This document shows, piece by piece, positions 1 to 6,957 of a DNA stretch of 14,273 nucleotides. A program made the translations under genes and the position numbers. Within the stretch, counting starts at the first letter, position 1, and each line of letters opens with the position of its first letter. Below the pieces are notes generated by a model. That model was not told where the DNA came from. It saw only the letters and a list, made by a program, of their open reading frames with translations, and did no database searches. The stretch spans positions 3,660,208 to 3,674,480 of the forward strand of contig CP070706.1 of NCBI GenBank assembly GCA_020350085.1, read 5' to 3'. Source of the DNA: Acidobacteriota bacterium (GTDB taxonomy: Bacteria > Acidobacteriota > Polarisedimenticolia > J045).

Positions 1-1097
1 AGACCATGTTCGTCATCGACGTGTCGGGCTCGATGCAAGGCCCGTCGATCCGCGCGGCTCGAGCCGCGCTGCTCAACGCGCTCGAGCGCCTGCGCCCCGG
101 TGACCAGTTCAACATGCTGCGTTTCAACGATCGGCGCGAGCTGTTCGGTGACGCGTTTCTCGACGCCGACGCGCCGACGCTCGATGCGGCACGACGTTGG
201 GTGCGCCAGCTCGAGGCCGACGGCGGGACTCAGATCCTTCCGGCTCTGGAGCTGGCGCTCGAGCGCTGCCGAGCCAGCGATGGGACGCGGCTGCAACGGA
301 TCGTCTTTCTCACCGACGGCGCGGTGGGTGACGAAGATCACGTCTTCCGCGCCATCCATACGTCACTCGGACGCGCGCGCCTTCACACGATCGGCATCGG
401 CAGCGCCCCGAACGCCCACCTGATGCGCAAGATGGCGGCATTCGGGCGCGGCTACTGCACCTTCATCGACGATGTCGAGGCCAGCGACGATCCACTCGGG
501 CGCTTCTTCACGCGCATCGACCGTCCCGTGTTGCGTGACCTCGAGCTGACGTGGGCCGGAGCCTCACCCGCGCAGACGTTCCCCGCCACACTCGGGGACC
601 TCCACGCAGGCGAGCCGCTGTTCGTTTCCGCCCGCTTCGAGCCGGGCCGCGCGCCGGCGGCGGTCGTGCTGGCGGGGCGCACGGCGGACGGTCCGTTGCG
701 GCTCGAGTCCGCGCCGCCGCTTGTTGCCGCCACCGGCTCCGGCGTCGCGCTGCGCTGGGCTCGCGCCAAGATCCGAGCCGCGATCGATGCGCTGCACGAG
801 GGAGAAGACCCTCAGCGCGTGCGCGAGCGCGTGCTGGCGGTTGCCCTGCCTTTCTCACTGCTGACGCGATACACGAGCCTCGTCGCCGTAGAAGACGTGC
901 GCAGCGCATGGGATAGGGCCCATCCGCTCCGTCTGGCTAGCGCGCTTCCGGCGGGCACGCAGCGGTTCGGCTCGACGCTTCCGCGCGGCGGAACGTGGGC
1001 CGGCCTGCTGCAGCGGGTCGGCCTGTGCCTCACGCTCGCGGGGCTCGGCCTGCTGTTGACCCCCACCTTGCTGCGGGCCCTGCGAGAACGTCCATGA
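1..1097 (+). CDS. VIT/VWA-domain sortase target protein (marine proteobacterial sortase substrate type), 5'-truncated
   Basis: The gene enters from the left edge in the frame whose first full codon is at position 3. The ATG at 6 lies inside the VWA domain and is not the true start. Counting from that Met, the MIDAS metal site is visible as DVSGSM (D5, S7, S9), with GGTQ (T75) and LTDG (D104) as its other loops. SLLTRYTSLVAVED (284-297) is a hallmark of inter-alpha-trypsin-inhibitor-like VIT/VWA proteins; the VIT domain itself would lie upstream of the window. The C-terminus has the layout of a cell-wall sorting signal: LPRGGT (325-330), a hydrophobic stretch (333-350) and a basic tail (RALRER). 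The usual motif in this family is LPxTA-like, so Gly at positions 4 and 5 is degenerate. The stop overlaps the sortase start (ATGA), which fits an enzyme-substrate pair. It is probably an envelope protein; its biological role is unknown. Confidence 0.9.
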   Translation, partial: TMFVIDVSGSMQGPSIRAARAALLNALERLRPGDQFNMLRFNDRRELFGDAFLDADAPTLDAARRWVRQLEADGGTQILPALELALERCRASDGTRLQRIVFLTDGAVGDEDHVFRAIHTSLGRARLHTIGIGSAPNAHLMRKMAAFGRGYCTFIDDVEASDDPLGRFFTRIDRPVLRDLELTWAGASPAQTFPATLGDLHAGEPLFVSARFEPGRAPAAVVLAGRTADGPLRLESAPPLVAATGSGVALRWARAKIRAAIDALHEGEDPQRVRERVLAVALPFSLLTRYTSLVAVEDVRSAWDRAHPLRLASALPAGTQRFGSTLPRGGTWAGLLQRVGLCLTLAGLGLLLTPTLLRALRERP

Positions 1098-1930
1098 AAG
1101 CGCATCGCTCCGCGAGGCTGAAGCTCGTCAGGTTGAGCGTGGCCCTCTCCATGCTCGGTGCCGGTCTCGGTCTCCTCGGCGAGCAGGCGTGGCTGGCCGG
1201 CAAAGCCGCCTGCGCCGCCGTGCTGATCGATCGTGCCTTTGCGCGCCGCCTCGAGGACGGACGCGATCACCGGCCGTGGTCCTGGGCCGACACGCATCCG
1301 ATCGCGCGACTCGAGGCACCGCGACTCGGCACCCGGCGGATCGTGCTCAGCGGGTCGAGCGGCACGTCGATGGCGTTCGGCGTCGGGCACGTCGACGGCA
1401 GCAGTCCGCCGAACGGCAACGGCAACTGCGTTCTGACCGGCCACCGCGACGGGGCGTTTCGATTCCTCGACGAGCTTCGCGTGGGCGATGAGCTTGTGCT
1501 GCACACGAGAGGCGAGACGCAGCGCTACGACGTTCGACGAACCGCGGTCGTGGCTGAGCGCGAGCTGTCGGTGATGGCGCCGAGCGAGACGCCCCGCCTG
1601 ACGTTGGTGACATGTTATCCGTTCGATGGATGGGGCCGATCGCCCTGGCGCTATGTCGTCGTGGCCGAAACCCGGGAAGATCCTGCCCGTGCGCCGCTCA
1701 CGAGTAGCGCTCCAGCAGCTGCTCGAGGCTCCGTGCCGTCGGAAGCGCCGCGCGGCCCGCTCGCTTGTCGTGCCGCAGCAGCGACGCCCGCCTCAACAGA
1801 CGATACAGCATCGGTCGCTTCGTGCGCAGGCGCGCCATGCGTGCCAGCAGGGCGTTTCGGCCGCGCAGCGCCCCGTGCTCGCCGAGAAGACGCGCCGCGC
1901 GATCGAACTCGGCCCAGCTCTGCTGCCTGA
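1094..1930 (+). CDS. class GN (Gram-negative) sortase with abnormal C-terminal extension
   Basis: This is a cysteine transpeptidase predicted to cleave and attach the sorting signal of the protein encoded just upstream. The ATG at 1094 overlaps that gene's TGA. Residues 10-30 form an N-terminal membrane anchor. The catalytic triad is complete: His117 in VLTGHRDG, Cys174 in LTLVTCYPF and Arg186 in GRSPWRYVVV. The recognisable domain ends near residue 192, the usual size for this class (about 190-210 residues). The frame, however, stays open for some 85 further residues of Ala/Pro/Arg-rich, low-complexity sequence. This tail lies antisense to the C-terminal coding region of the convergent glycosyltransferase gene. 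A TAG at 1705-1707 in another frame would end the protein at about 204 residues, so a one-base loss just after the domain (for example in the A/C/G runs near 1666-1676) could explain the tail. The sortase call is firm; the true 3' end is not. Confidence 0.88.
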   Translation: MKAHRSARLKLVRLSVALSMLGAGLGLLGEQAWLAGKAACAAVLIDRAFARRLEDGRDHRPWSWADTHPIARLEAPRLGTRRIVLSGSSGTSMAFGVGHVDGSSPPNGNGNCVLTGHRDGAFRFLDELRVGDELVLHTRGETQRYDVRRTAVVAERELSVMAPSETPRLTLVTCYPFDGWGRSPWRYVVVAETREDPARAPLTSSAPAAARGSVPSEAPRGPLACRAAAATPASTDDTASVASCAGAPCVPAGRFGRAAPRARREDAPRDRTRPSSAA

Positions 1931-2732
1931 AGGTGAGCCGCAGCATACGCGAGAGCCAACGGATCAAAACGTCCTCGAAGCCGTGCTCGATCCGGCGCCT
2001 GACGTCCTCGTCCAGACCCGCCAGCGCGGTGCACCAGTTCTTGCAGCGCTGAAACGAGTCCTCGTAATCGGCGACGGACATCTGGCGCGACGCGCCGGCG
2101 GCGTGGCTGGTGAAAATCGACAGCGGCTTCATCGAGACCACGAACGGGAACACGGCGGCCGCCCGCGCCTGAAATGGCAGGTCCGTCACCGCCTGCTCGA
2201 GCAGAGGACCTGCGCTCGACCGCACCTCTCGGGCCCACAGCGTGCTGGTCCATGTGAAGTGGCCGCGGACCATCTTTCCCACGGCCTGCCCGGCTTCGTA
2301 ATGGCCCGAGCTCCAATGCTTGGTCGGGATCGTCTCGTACTGCCCGCTGTGCGGGTCCCAGATCAGCGTCTGGCCACAGAAGAAGCGTGCTCGCGGGTGA
2401 GCGGCGAGCTGCTCGATCGCGTGCTCGTAGAAGCCGGGCAGCAACACGTCGTCGTCGGAGAGAAACGAAAACCACGGCGTCTCGACCGCGTCCATGCCGG
2501 CCTGGAAGTTGGCCACCGCTCCGAGGTTTCGCGCGTGACAGTGATAACGCACGCGCGGGTCACGGGCGGCAAGCTCTGCGACGACGGCGGCCGTCTCATC
2601 TTCCGAGTGATTGTCGAACACGGCCACCACGAGCTCGGCGTGGGTCTGCGCCAGCACGCTCTCGATGGCGCGCCGCAGCAGCTTGGGACGGCGAAACGTG
2701 GGGATGACCGCGGTGATCGTCGGCGGCGACAT
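1698..2732 (-). CDS. family 2 (GT-A fold) glycosyltransferase
   Basis: This is an inverting-type GT2 enzyme that would use a nucleotide-sugar donor at the cytosolic membrane face to extend a surface glycan. The N-terminus shows the GT-A nucleotide-binding pattern: TAVIPTFRRPKLLRRAIESV, then VVAVFDNHSEDET (D40, N41), and the metal-binding acidic motif LSDDDVLLPG (about 91-100). The C-terminal part is Arg-rich and has no clear membrane helices. The ATG at 2732 was chosen because AGGTGAGG lies just upstream; a GTG at 2747 in the same frame would overlap the upstream aminotransferase stop by 11 bases and is an alternative. It is the last gene of the eight-gene operon, so it may transfer the sugar made by the other enzymes; acceptor and linkage cannot be read from the sequence. 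The last ~230 bases are also covered by the sortase frame on the other strand. Confidence 0.85.
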   Translation of the reverse strand: MSPPTITAVIPTFRRPKLLRRAIESVLAQTHAELVVAVFDNHSEDETAAVVAELAARDPRVRYHCHARNLGAVANFQAGMDAVETPWFSFLSDDDVLLPGFYEHAIEQLAAHPRARFFCGQTLIWDPHSGQYETIPTKHWSSGHYEAGQAVGKMVRGHFTWTSTLWAREVRSSAGPLLEQAVTDLPFQARAAAVFPFVVSMKPLSIFTSHAAGASRQMSVADYEDSFQRCKNWCTALAGLDEDVRRRIEHGFEDVLIRWLSRMLRLTFRQQSWAEFDRAARLLGEHGALRGRNALLARMARLRTKRPMLYRLLRRASLLRHDKRAGRAALPTARSLEQLLERYS

Positions 2733-2736
2733 CTCC

Positions 2737-3864
2737 TCACCTGCCACGCAACACGTCGACCAGTCGCTCGCAGACCTGCTCCACCGCCGCGCGATCCAGA
2801 TTGTAGCCGCTCGGCAGGTTCAGCCCGCGCGGCGAGATGCTGTAGGCGTGAGGGTTTCGCCGCGGCCAGTCTGCCGCGCTCGCGAGCTGGCCGTAGGCCG
2901 GAAGCGAGCTGAGCGGATGAAAGAATGGGCGTGTGTCGACTCCCTTTTGCGACATCGCGTCCATCAGCTGACGCTTGTCGATGCCGAGGCTCGCGTCGAC
3001 GATCACGGTGACCATCCAGTAGGAGTTTTTCCAATCCGGACCTTCGGCATTCAGGGTCAGGCCAGGCACTCCTTCCAGCTGCTCGCGATACCAAGCGAAG
3101 ATCTGCCGCTTGCGCGCGATCAGCTCGTCGATCCGCTCGAGCTGCGCCAGGCCGAGCGCGGCTTGCAGACTGGTCATCTTGTACTTCCAGGCCACCTCGG
3201 TGTTGAAAAAGTAGCGGTCACCCGGCGGACGCCCGTGGTCTCGCAGAAACAAACAGCGCTGGTACACGTCCTCGTGGTCGGTGACCAACATCCCGCCTTC
3301 GCCGGTGGTCAGCGTTTTCGAGCCGTGGAAGCTGAAGGTGCTGCTCTGGCCGAAGCTGCCCGCGCGCCGGCCTCGATACTCCGAGCCGAGCGACTCCGCG
3401 GCATCCTCGATCACGACCAGCCCACGGCGGTGCGCGAGATCGAGCACCGCATCCATGTCCGGCATGCTGCCGTAAAGATCGACCGGGATCACGGCCTTGC
3501 TGCGCGACGTCAGCGCGGCTTCGAGAGCTTCGGCCGACAGGCACCACGACACGGGATCGACGTCGGCGAAAACCGGCTTCGCACCGACGTACGAGATCGG
3601 TGCCGCGCTGGCGATCCAGGTCAGATCGGGCACGATCACCTCGTCGCCGGGACCGACCCCCGCGGCGAGCAGCGAGAGGTGCAGAGCCGACGTGCACGAG
3701 GGCAGGCTGATCGCGTAGCGGCGAGAGACGTAGCGGGCAAACGCGGTTTCGAACCGCTGCTGATAGACGCTGTGGTTTTCGTACCACGCGTTGCGGACGG
3801 CGTCCGTAACGTATTCGATCTCGCGTTCGGTGATCCACGGGCCCGCGATGGGAATCCGTTTCAT
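2737..3864 (-). CDS. DegT/DnrJ/EryC1/StrS-family sugar aminotransferase (perosamine-synthase-like)
   Basis: This is a PLP-dependent transaminase of about 375 residues, the usual family size, which would convert a keto group of a nucleotide sugar to an amine. The PLP lysine is Lys183 in FSFHGSKTLTTGEGG. Asp154 (VVIEDAAESLG) should contact the PLP ring nitrogen, and SCTSALHLSLLAAGVGPGDE (56-75) forms the cofactor phosphate pocket. The run GPGDEVIVPDLTWIAS and the PVDLYGSMPDMD segment closely resemble GDP-perosamine synthase (RfbE/Per), which aminates C4 of a 4-keto-6-deoxy sugar, so C4 specificity is inferred. The start is the ATG at 3864 (MKRIPIAGPW), two bases after the preceding gene's stop; the reading frame extends further upstream only through that gene. 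It ends 4 bases before the ATG of the glycosyltransferase gene. Here it probably replaces the missing ketoreductase of the pathway. Confidence 0.9.
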   Translation of the reverse strand: MKRIPIAGPWITEREIEYVTDAVRNAWYENHSVYQQRFETAFARYVSRRYAISLPSCTSALHLSLLAAGVGPGDEVIVPDLTWIASAAPISYVGAKPVFADVDPVSWCLSAEALEAALTSRSKAVIPVDLYGSMPDMDAVLDLAHRRGLVVIEDAAESLGSEYRGRRAGSFGQSSTFSFHGSKTLTTGEGGMLVTDHEDVYQRCLFLRDHGRPPGDRYFFNTEVAWKYKMTSLQAALGLAQLERIDELIARKRQIFAWYREQLEGVPGLTLNAEGPDWKNSYWMVTVIVDASLGIDKRQLMDAMSQKGVDTRPFFHPLSSLPAYGQLASAADWPRRNPHAYSISPRGLNLPSGYNLDRAAVEQVCERLVDVLRGR

Positions 3865-3866
3865 GC

Positions 3867-4601
3867 TCAATCCATCACGCACTTGAGATACCCACTGGGC
3901 GCCACGGTGATCAGAAGCCGAGATTCCAGCTCGCGATCGACGACGAAGCGATCGCTGGCAGCCAAGAACTCGCGCACGGCGGTCTTGGGGTTGTTGCCCA
4001 CTCCCCATGGGCGGTCGGGAAACGCGTCCTCGGGCATGTCTTCGACCACCGTGTCGAAGACGACCAGATAGCTGCCTTTACCGACGAAGGGGGAGTAGAG
4101 CTCGAGTTCTTTGCGGACGTGCTCGTGGGTGTGGTTCGAATCGAGCGCGACCAGGATCCGTTGTTTGCCCGCAGCCTTGCGGCCGACGCGCGCGAGCACT
4201 TCGGGGTCGATCGACGAGCCTTCGATCATCTCGATCCGTTCATACATCGGGTGCGATTCGATCCTATCTCTGTTGTGCGGCCGGATGTCGATGTCGATGC
4301 CGAGCACTTTCGCGCCCGCGGCCGCAGCGCCGGCCGACTCGAGCAGCTCGAGCAGCGACGCGTAGTAGATGATCGATCCGCCGTGGGCGATGCCGGTCTC
4401 GATGATCAGCTCGGGTCGCACCGAGAAGATGATCTCCTGCATCGCGATCATGTCCTGCGGGACCTGAATGATCGGCACACCCATCCAGGTGAAGTTGTAC
4501 GAGTAGCGATAGGGCGCCGTTTTGACGATGAACTCGCGGCCCAGGTCGCGGGTCCGCGGGTCTTCGGCCATCCGGCGCACCAGCTCGGGATCGTTGATCA
4601 C
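3867..4601 (-). CDS. CmcI-like (cephalosporin hydroxylase family) SAM-dependent O-methyltransferase
   Basis: The 244-residue protein matches the CmcI/rhamnosyl O-methyltransferase family, whose members methylate sugar hydroxyls despite the 'cephalosporin hydroxylase' family name. Visible features: LIIETGIAHGGSIIYYASL (65-83), the glycine-rich SAM loop; GIDIDIRPHN (101-110), the acidic ribose-binding strand; and ALDSNHTHEHV (152-162), which with Asp183 (VVFDTV) gives the conserved Asp/His metal-site residues. It starts at a GTG (4601) preceded by a good Shine-Dalgarno-like AAGGGGG at 4-5 bases distance, 13 bases after the stop of the acyltransferase gene, and ends 2 bases before the aminotransferase ATG. 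In the operon it would O-methylate the deoxysugar, either as nucleotide sugar or after transfer. The position methylated cannot be deduced. Confidence 0.82.
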   Translation of the reverse strand: MINDPELVRRMAEDPRTRDLGREFIVKTAPYRYSYNFTWMGVPIIQVPQDMIAMQEIIFSVRPELIIETGIAHGGSIIYYASLLELLESAGAAAAGAKVLGIDIDIRPHNRDRIESHPMYERIEMIEGSSIDPEVLARVGRKAAGKQRILVALDSNHTHEHVRKELELYSPFVGKGSYLVVFDTVVEDMPEDAFPDRPWGVGNNPKTAVREFLAASDRFVVDRELESRLLITVAPSGYLKCVMD

Positions 4602-4614
4602 GCCGCCCCCTTGG

Positions 4615-5259
4615 TCACTGCTGGCGCAGTAGTCTCGCCGGGTTTCCGGCGACGATCGCTCGCGCCGGAACGTTGCTGATCACGACGGCGCCGCCGCCGA
4701 CCGTGGCCCACTCGCCGATCTGAAGCCGCGGCAACACCGTGGCATGCACGCCGATCATCACCCCTGCACCAAGATGCACCAAACCGGCCAGCACGGACCC
4801 TGGTGCCATGAACACGTGATCGCCGAGCACGCACTCGTGTGAGACGACCGTGTGGCCATTCAAGGCGCAGTTGTTGCCGACGACGGCGCCGGGCTGGAGC
4901 AGAGCGCCCTCGTGGATCACGATGCCGCGGCCCAGCTCGACGTGTCGAGTGTCTACCGCAGGGTGGATCAGGTTGGTCAGCTCAGCGCCGAAGCGCTCGA
5001 GCTCGGCTGTCGTCTGCTGGCGTGTGAGGGTGTCTCGCGTGATGGCGTTGGCGACCACACAATCGCGATAGCGCGGCTCGGCCACGAGATCGCTGCCGCC
5101 GAGCACCGGAAAGCCCCAAGACGGCTTGCCGTGCTTGGCCGGGTCGTTATCGAGAAAGCCGACCAACTCGAACGTCGGCGCGGCGTCGTTGATCGACTGC
5201 ACCACCCGGACCGTTTCCGGGTTGTTGGCTCCGAGCACGAGCAGTCGTCGCACGGACAC
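4615..5259 (-). CDS. PglD/NeuD-like sugar acyltransferase (Rossmann cap + left-handed beta-helix)
   Basis: The 214-residue protein has the two-part structure of the NeuD/PglD/VioB family. The N-terminal alpha/beta domain (MSVRRLLVLGANNPETVRVV, LVGFLDND at 32-39) precedes a left-handed parallel beta-helix of hexapeptide repeats (about 100-205). The catalytic His-Glu pair is visible as H141-E142 in VVSHECVLGDHVFMAPGS, in the same position as PglD His125. Helix turns such as GRGIVIHEGALLQPGAVVG and GNPARLLRQQ at the C-terminus are typical. PglD acetylates a 4-amino group of a UDP-sugar, so with the neighbouring aminotransferase an N-acylation at C4 of the CDP-sugar is likely; O-acylation is the alternative. 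It starts at a GTG (5259; a second GTG at 5253 is possible), one base after the stop of the cupin gene. Confidence 0.88.
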   Translation of the reverse strand: MSVRRLLVLGANNPETVRVVQSINDAAPTFELVGFLDNDPAKHGKPSWGFPVLGGSDLVAEPRYRDCVVANAITRDTLTRQQTTAELERFGAELTNLIHPAVDTRHVELGRGIVIHEGALLQPGAVVGNNCALNGHTVVSHECVLGDHVFMAPGSVLAGLVHLGAGVMIGVHATVLPRLQIGEWATVGGGAVVISNVPARAIVAGNPARLLRQQ

Positions 5260-5260
5260 G

Positions 5261-5710
5261 TCAGTGCTGCTTCACGCCCCAGTCGTACGGGATGTGGTTG
5301 TCGAACGGATCCAAGCGGCTGCTGCGCGCCGGGTCGTGTGGATGCGTGCAGCAGTTGGCGACCATCGCCCAGGGCTCGCTCATTCCCTTGAAACCGTTCC
5401 AGACCTCGGGCGGGATCACCACCAGCCGGTAGTCATCCGGTCCGAGAAACAGCTCCATCAGCTCGCCGCTGGTGGGAGACGGCTCGCGATCGTCGTAGAG
5501 CACGAGCTTGATGCGCCCGTGGACACAGGCGTAGTTGAGCGTCATCTCGCGGTGGCGGTGCCAGCCCTTGACCACGCCTTTGTAGACGGTCGAGAAGTAG
5601 ATCTCGCCGAACTGAATGAAATGCGGGTCGGTCACCCGCAGCATGTGAAAGATCGTTCCGCGCTCGTCGGGAATCCGCTTCAGCGGCACGAGCTTGACGC
5701 CCTCGATCAT
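5261..5710 (-). CDS. RmlC-like cupin, dTDP-4-dehydrorhamnose 3,5-epimerase-related protein
   Basis: The 149-residue single-domain cupin resembles RmlC-type epimerases but is shorter than classical RmlC (about 180). Recognisable segments are RIPDERGTIFHM (12-23), FGEIYFSTVYKGVVKGWHRH (34-53), where His51 or His53 matches the catalytic His, and REPSPTSGELMELFLGPDD (75-93), corresponding to the DxRxxSPTFG motif of RmlC. The later PxGFxHGF segment of RmlC reads IPPEVWNGFKG here, with Asn where RmlC has His, so chemistry may differ: one epimerisation (C3 or C5), or isomerase-like action. Its ATG (5710) overlaps the upstream TGA by 4 bases and has AGGTGG at about 5 bases spacing. In related operons such cupins follow a sugar C-methyltransferase, which suggests that it resets stereochemistry on the branched 4-keto sugar. 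Confidence 0.82.
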   Translation of the reverse strand: MIEGVKLVPLKRIPDERGTIFHMLRVTDPHFIQFGEIYFSTVYKGVVKGWHRHREMTLNYACVHGRIKLVLYDDREPSPTSGELMELFLGPDDYRLVVIPPEVWNGFKGMSEPWAMVANCCTHPHDPARSSRLDPFDNHIPYDWGVKQH

Positions 5711-6957
5711 GCGACCACCTCGCGTCCGACCACGCGCAGCTCGGGAATCGGCACGATGAACTCGCCCCCACGCCGGAGGTACTCGGCCTGCTGGCGGAAG
5801 ATCTCATTGGCGAAGTTCCAGGTCAACAGCAGCACCGCATCGGGCTGGCGCTCGAGCAGCGCCTCAGCGGCGACGATCGGCAGATGATTTCCCGGGGTGT
5901 AGTGACCTTGTTTGACGGTCGAGCGGTCGGCCACGAAGTCGATCAGCGAGCCGTCGATGCCGGTGTAGTTCATCAGTGTCGAGCCTTTGGCCGACGCACC
6001 GTAGGCCGCGAGCCGCTGTCCGGACGCCTTGCGAGCTCTAAGCTCGCTCATCAGCTGCAGCTTGAGCCGTTCGGCCCGAGCCGCGAAATCGTCGTAGTAC
6101 TCGCCGCGTGGGATGCCGCGCCGTCGTTCCACCTCGGCGAGCTGCGATACGGTGGGTGAGACGTCTGCCGCCGTCGCCGCGTGGCCGAGCGACAATCTCA
6201 ACGAGCCGCCGTGGATCGTGAGCTGCTCGACATCGACGACGCGCAGGCCGTGACGCGCGAACAGCGCCTGCGCGGCGTGAAACGAGAAGTAACACAGGTG
6301 CTCGTGGTAGATCGTGTCGAACTCGAGTTGCTCGATCATCCGCGCCAGATACGGCACCTCGATCACCGCCGTGCCGCCGGCCGCGAGCAGCGTCGCGATG
6401 CCGGCGACGAAGCCGTTGGTGTCAGCGACGTGGGCCAGCACGTTGTTGGCGATGATCAGCTCGGCCCGGCGGCCCTGACCGGCGAGCCGGCCGGCCAGCT
6501 CGGCGCCGAAGAACTCGCACAGCGTCGGGACGCCGGCCTCCTGGGCTGCTTCGGCCACGTTGCGGGCCGGGTCGATGCCCAGCACGGGAATCCCGCGCGC
6601 GACGAAGTGGCGCAGCAGGTAGCCGTCGTTGCTGGCGATTTCGACCACCAGCGACTGCGGGCCGAGCTGCAAGCGCTCGGTGAGCTTCTCCACGACCTGC
6701 CGCGCGTGCTCCACCATCGTGTCGGAAAACGACGAGAAGTAGTAGTAGTGGCGAAACAGCTGCTCGGGGGCGACGGTTTCGAGAATCTGAACCAGCGTGC
6801 AGCGCGGGCAGAAAACCAGTGTCAATGGAAAGCGCGGCTCCGCAGCGTCGAGCTCCGACTCGCTGACGAGCGCGTTCGCAAGCGGCACGCGACCCAGGTC
6901 GAGCACCGAGACCAGCTCACTGGCCCCGCACGAGCGGCAGGCCGAGATGCGCTTCAT
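5707..6957 (-). CDS. TylC3-type NDP-sugar C-methyltransferase
   Basis: This is a SAM-dependent sugar C-methyltransferase of 416 residues, the usual length for the TylC3/TcaB9 family, which adds a methyl branch at C3 of a 4-keto-deoxysugar. Domains in order: an N-terminal zinc-binding region with Cys7, Cys10, Cys50 and Cys53 (CRSC and CPRC pairs); a Rossmann SAM domain with LVVEIASNDGYLLRHF (103-118) and GIDPARNVAEAA (127-138); and a C-terminal domain. The active-site motif DTIYHEHLCYFS (214-225) carries the Tyr/His/Glu residues used for substrate deprotonation. ASAKGSTLMNY in the C-terminal domain is also typical of the family. Its ATG at 6957 overlaps the dehydratase stop (ATGA), and it ends overlapping the cupin gene. 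The open frame reaches further upstream only inside the dehydratase gene. It implies a branched sugar product. Confidence 0.92.
   Translation of the reverse strand: MKRISACRSCGASELVSVLDLGRVPLANALVSESELDAAEPRFPLTLVFCPRCTLVQILETVAPEQLFRHYYYFSSFSDTMVEHARQVVEKLTERLQLGPQSLVVEIASNDGYLLRHFVARGIPVLGIDPARNVAEAAQEAGVPTLCEFFGAELAGRLAGQGRRAELIIANNVLAHVADTNGFVAGIATLLAAGGTAVIEVPYLARMIEQLEFDTIYHEHLCYFSFHAAQALFARHGLRVVDVEQLTIHGGSLRLSLGHAATAADVSPTVSQLAEVERRRGIPRGEYYDDFAARAERLKLQLMSELRARKASGQRLAAYGASAKGSTLMNYTGIDGSLIDFVADRSTVKQGHYTPGNHLPIVAAEALLERQPDAVLLLTWNFANEIFRQQAEYLRRGGEFIVPIPELRVVGREVVA

Noticed and set aside
6..8. ATG at 6 as start of the VIT/VWA gene
   Set aside because: It falls right at the MIDAS strand of the VWA domain, so the gene clearly begins upstream of the window.
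1626..2912. 428-codon open frame on the plus strand antisense to the glycosyltransferase and aminotransferase genes
   Set aside because: It is Arg/Ala-rich, has no recognisable domain and lies opposite well-supported genes; high GC content makes long antisense frames common.
2611..4071. 486-codon open frame on the plus strand antisense to the aminotransferase gene
   Set aside because: It mirrors the codon pattern of the true minus-strand gene and shows no family motifs.
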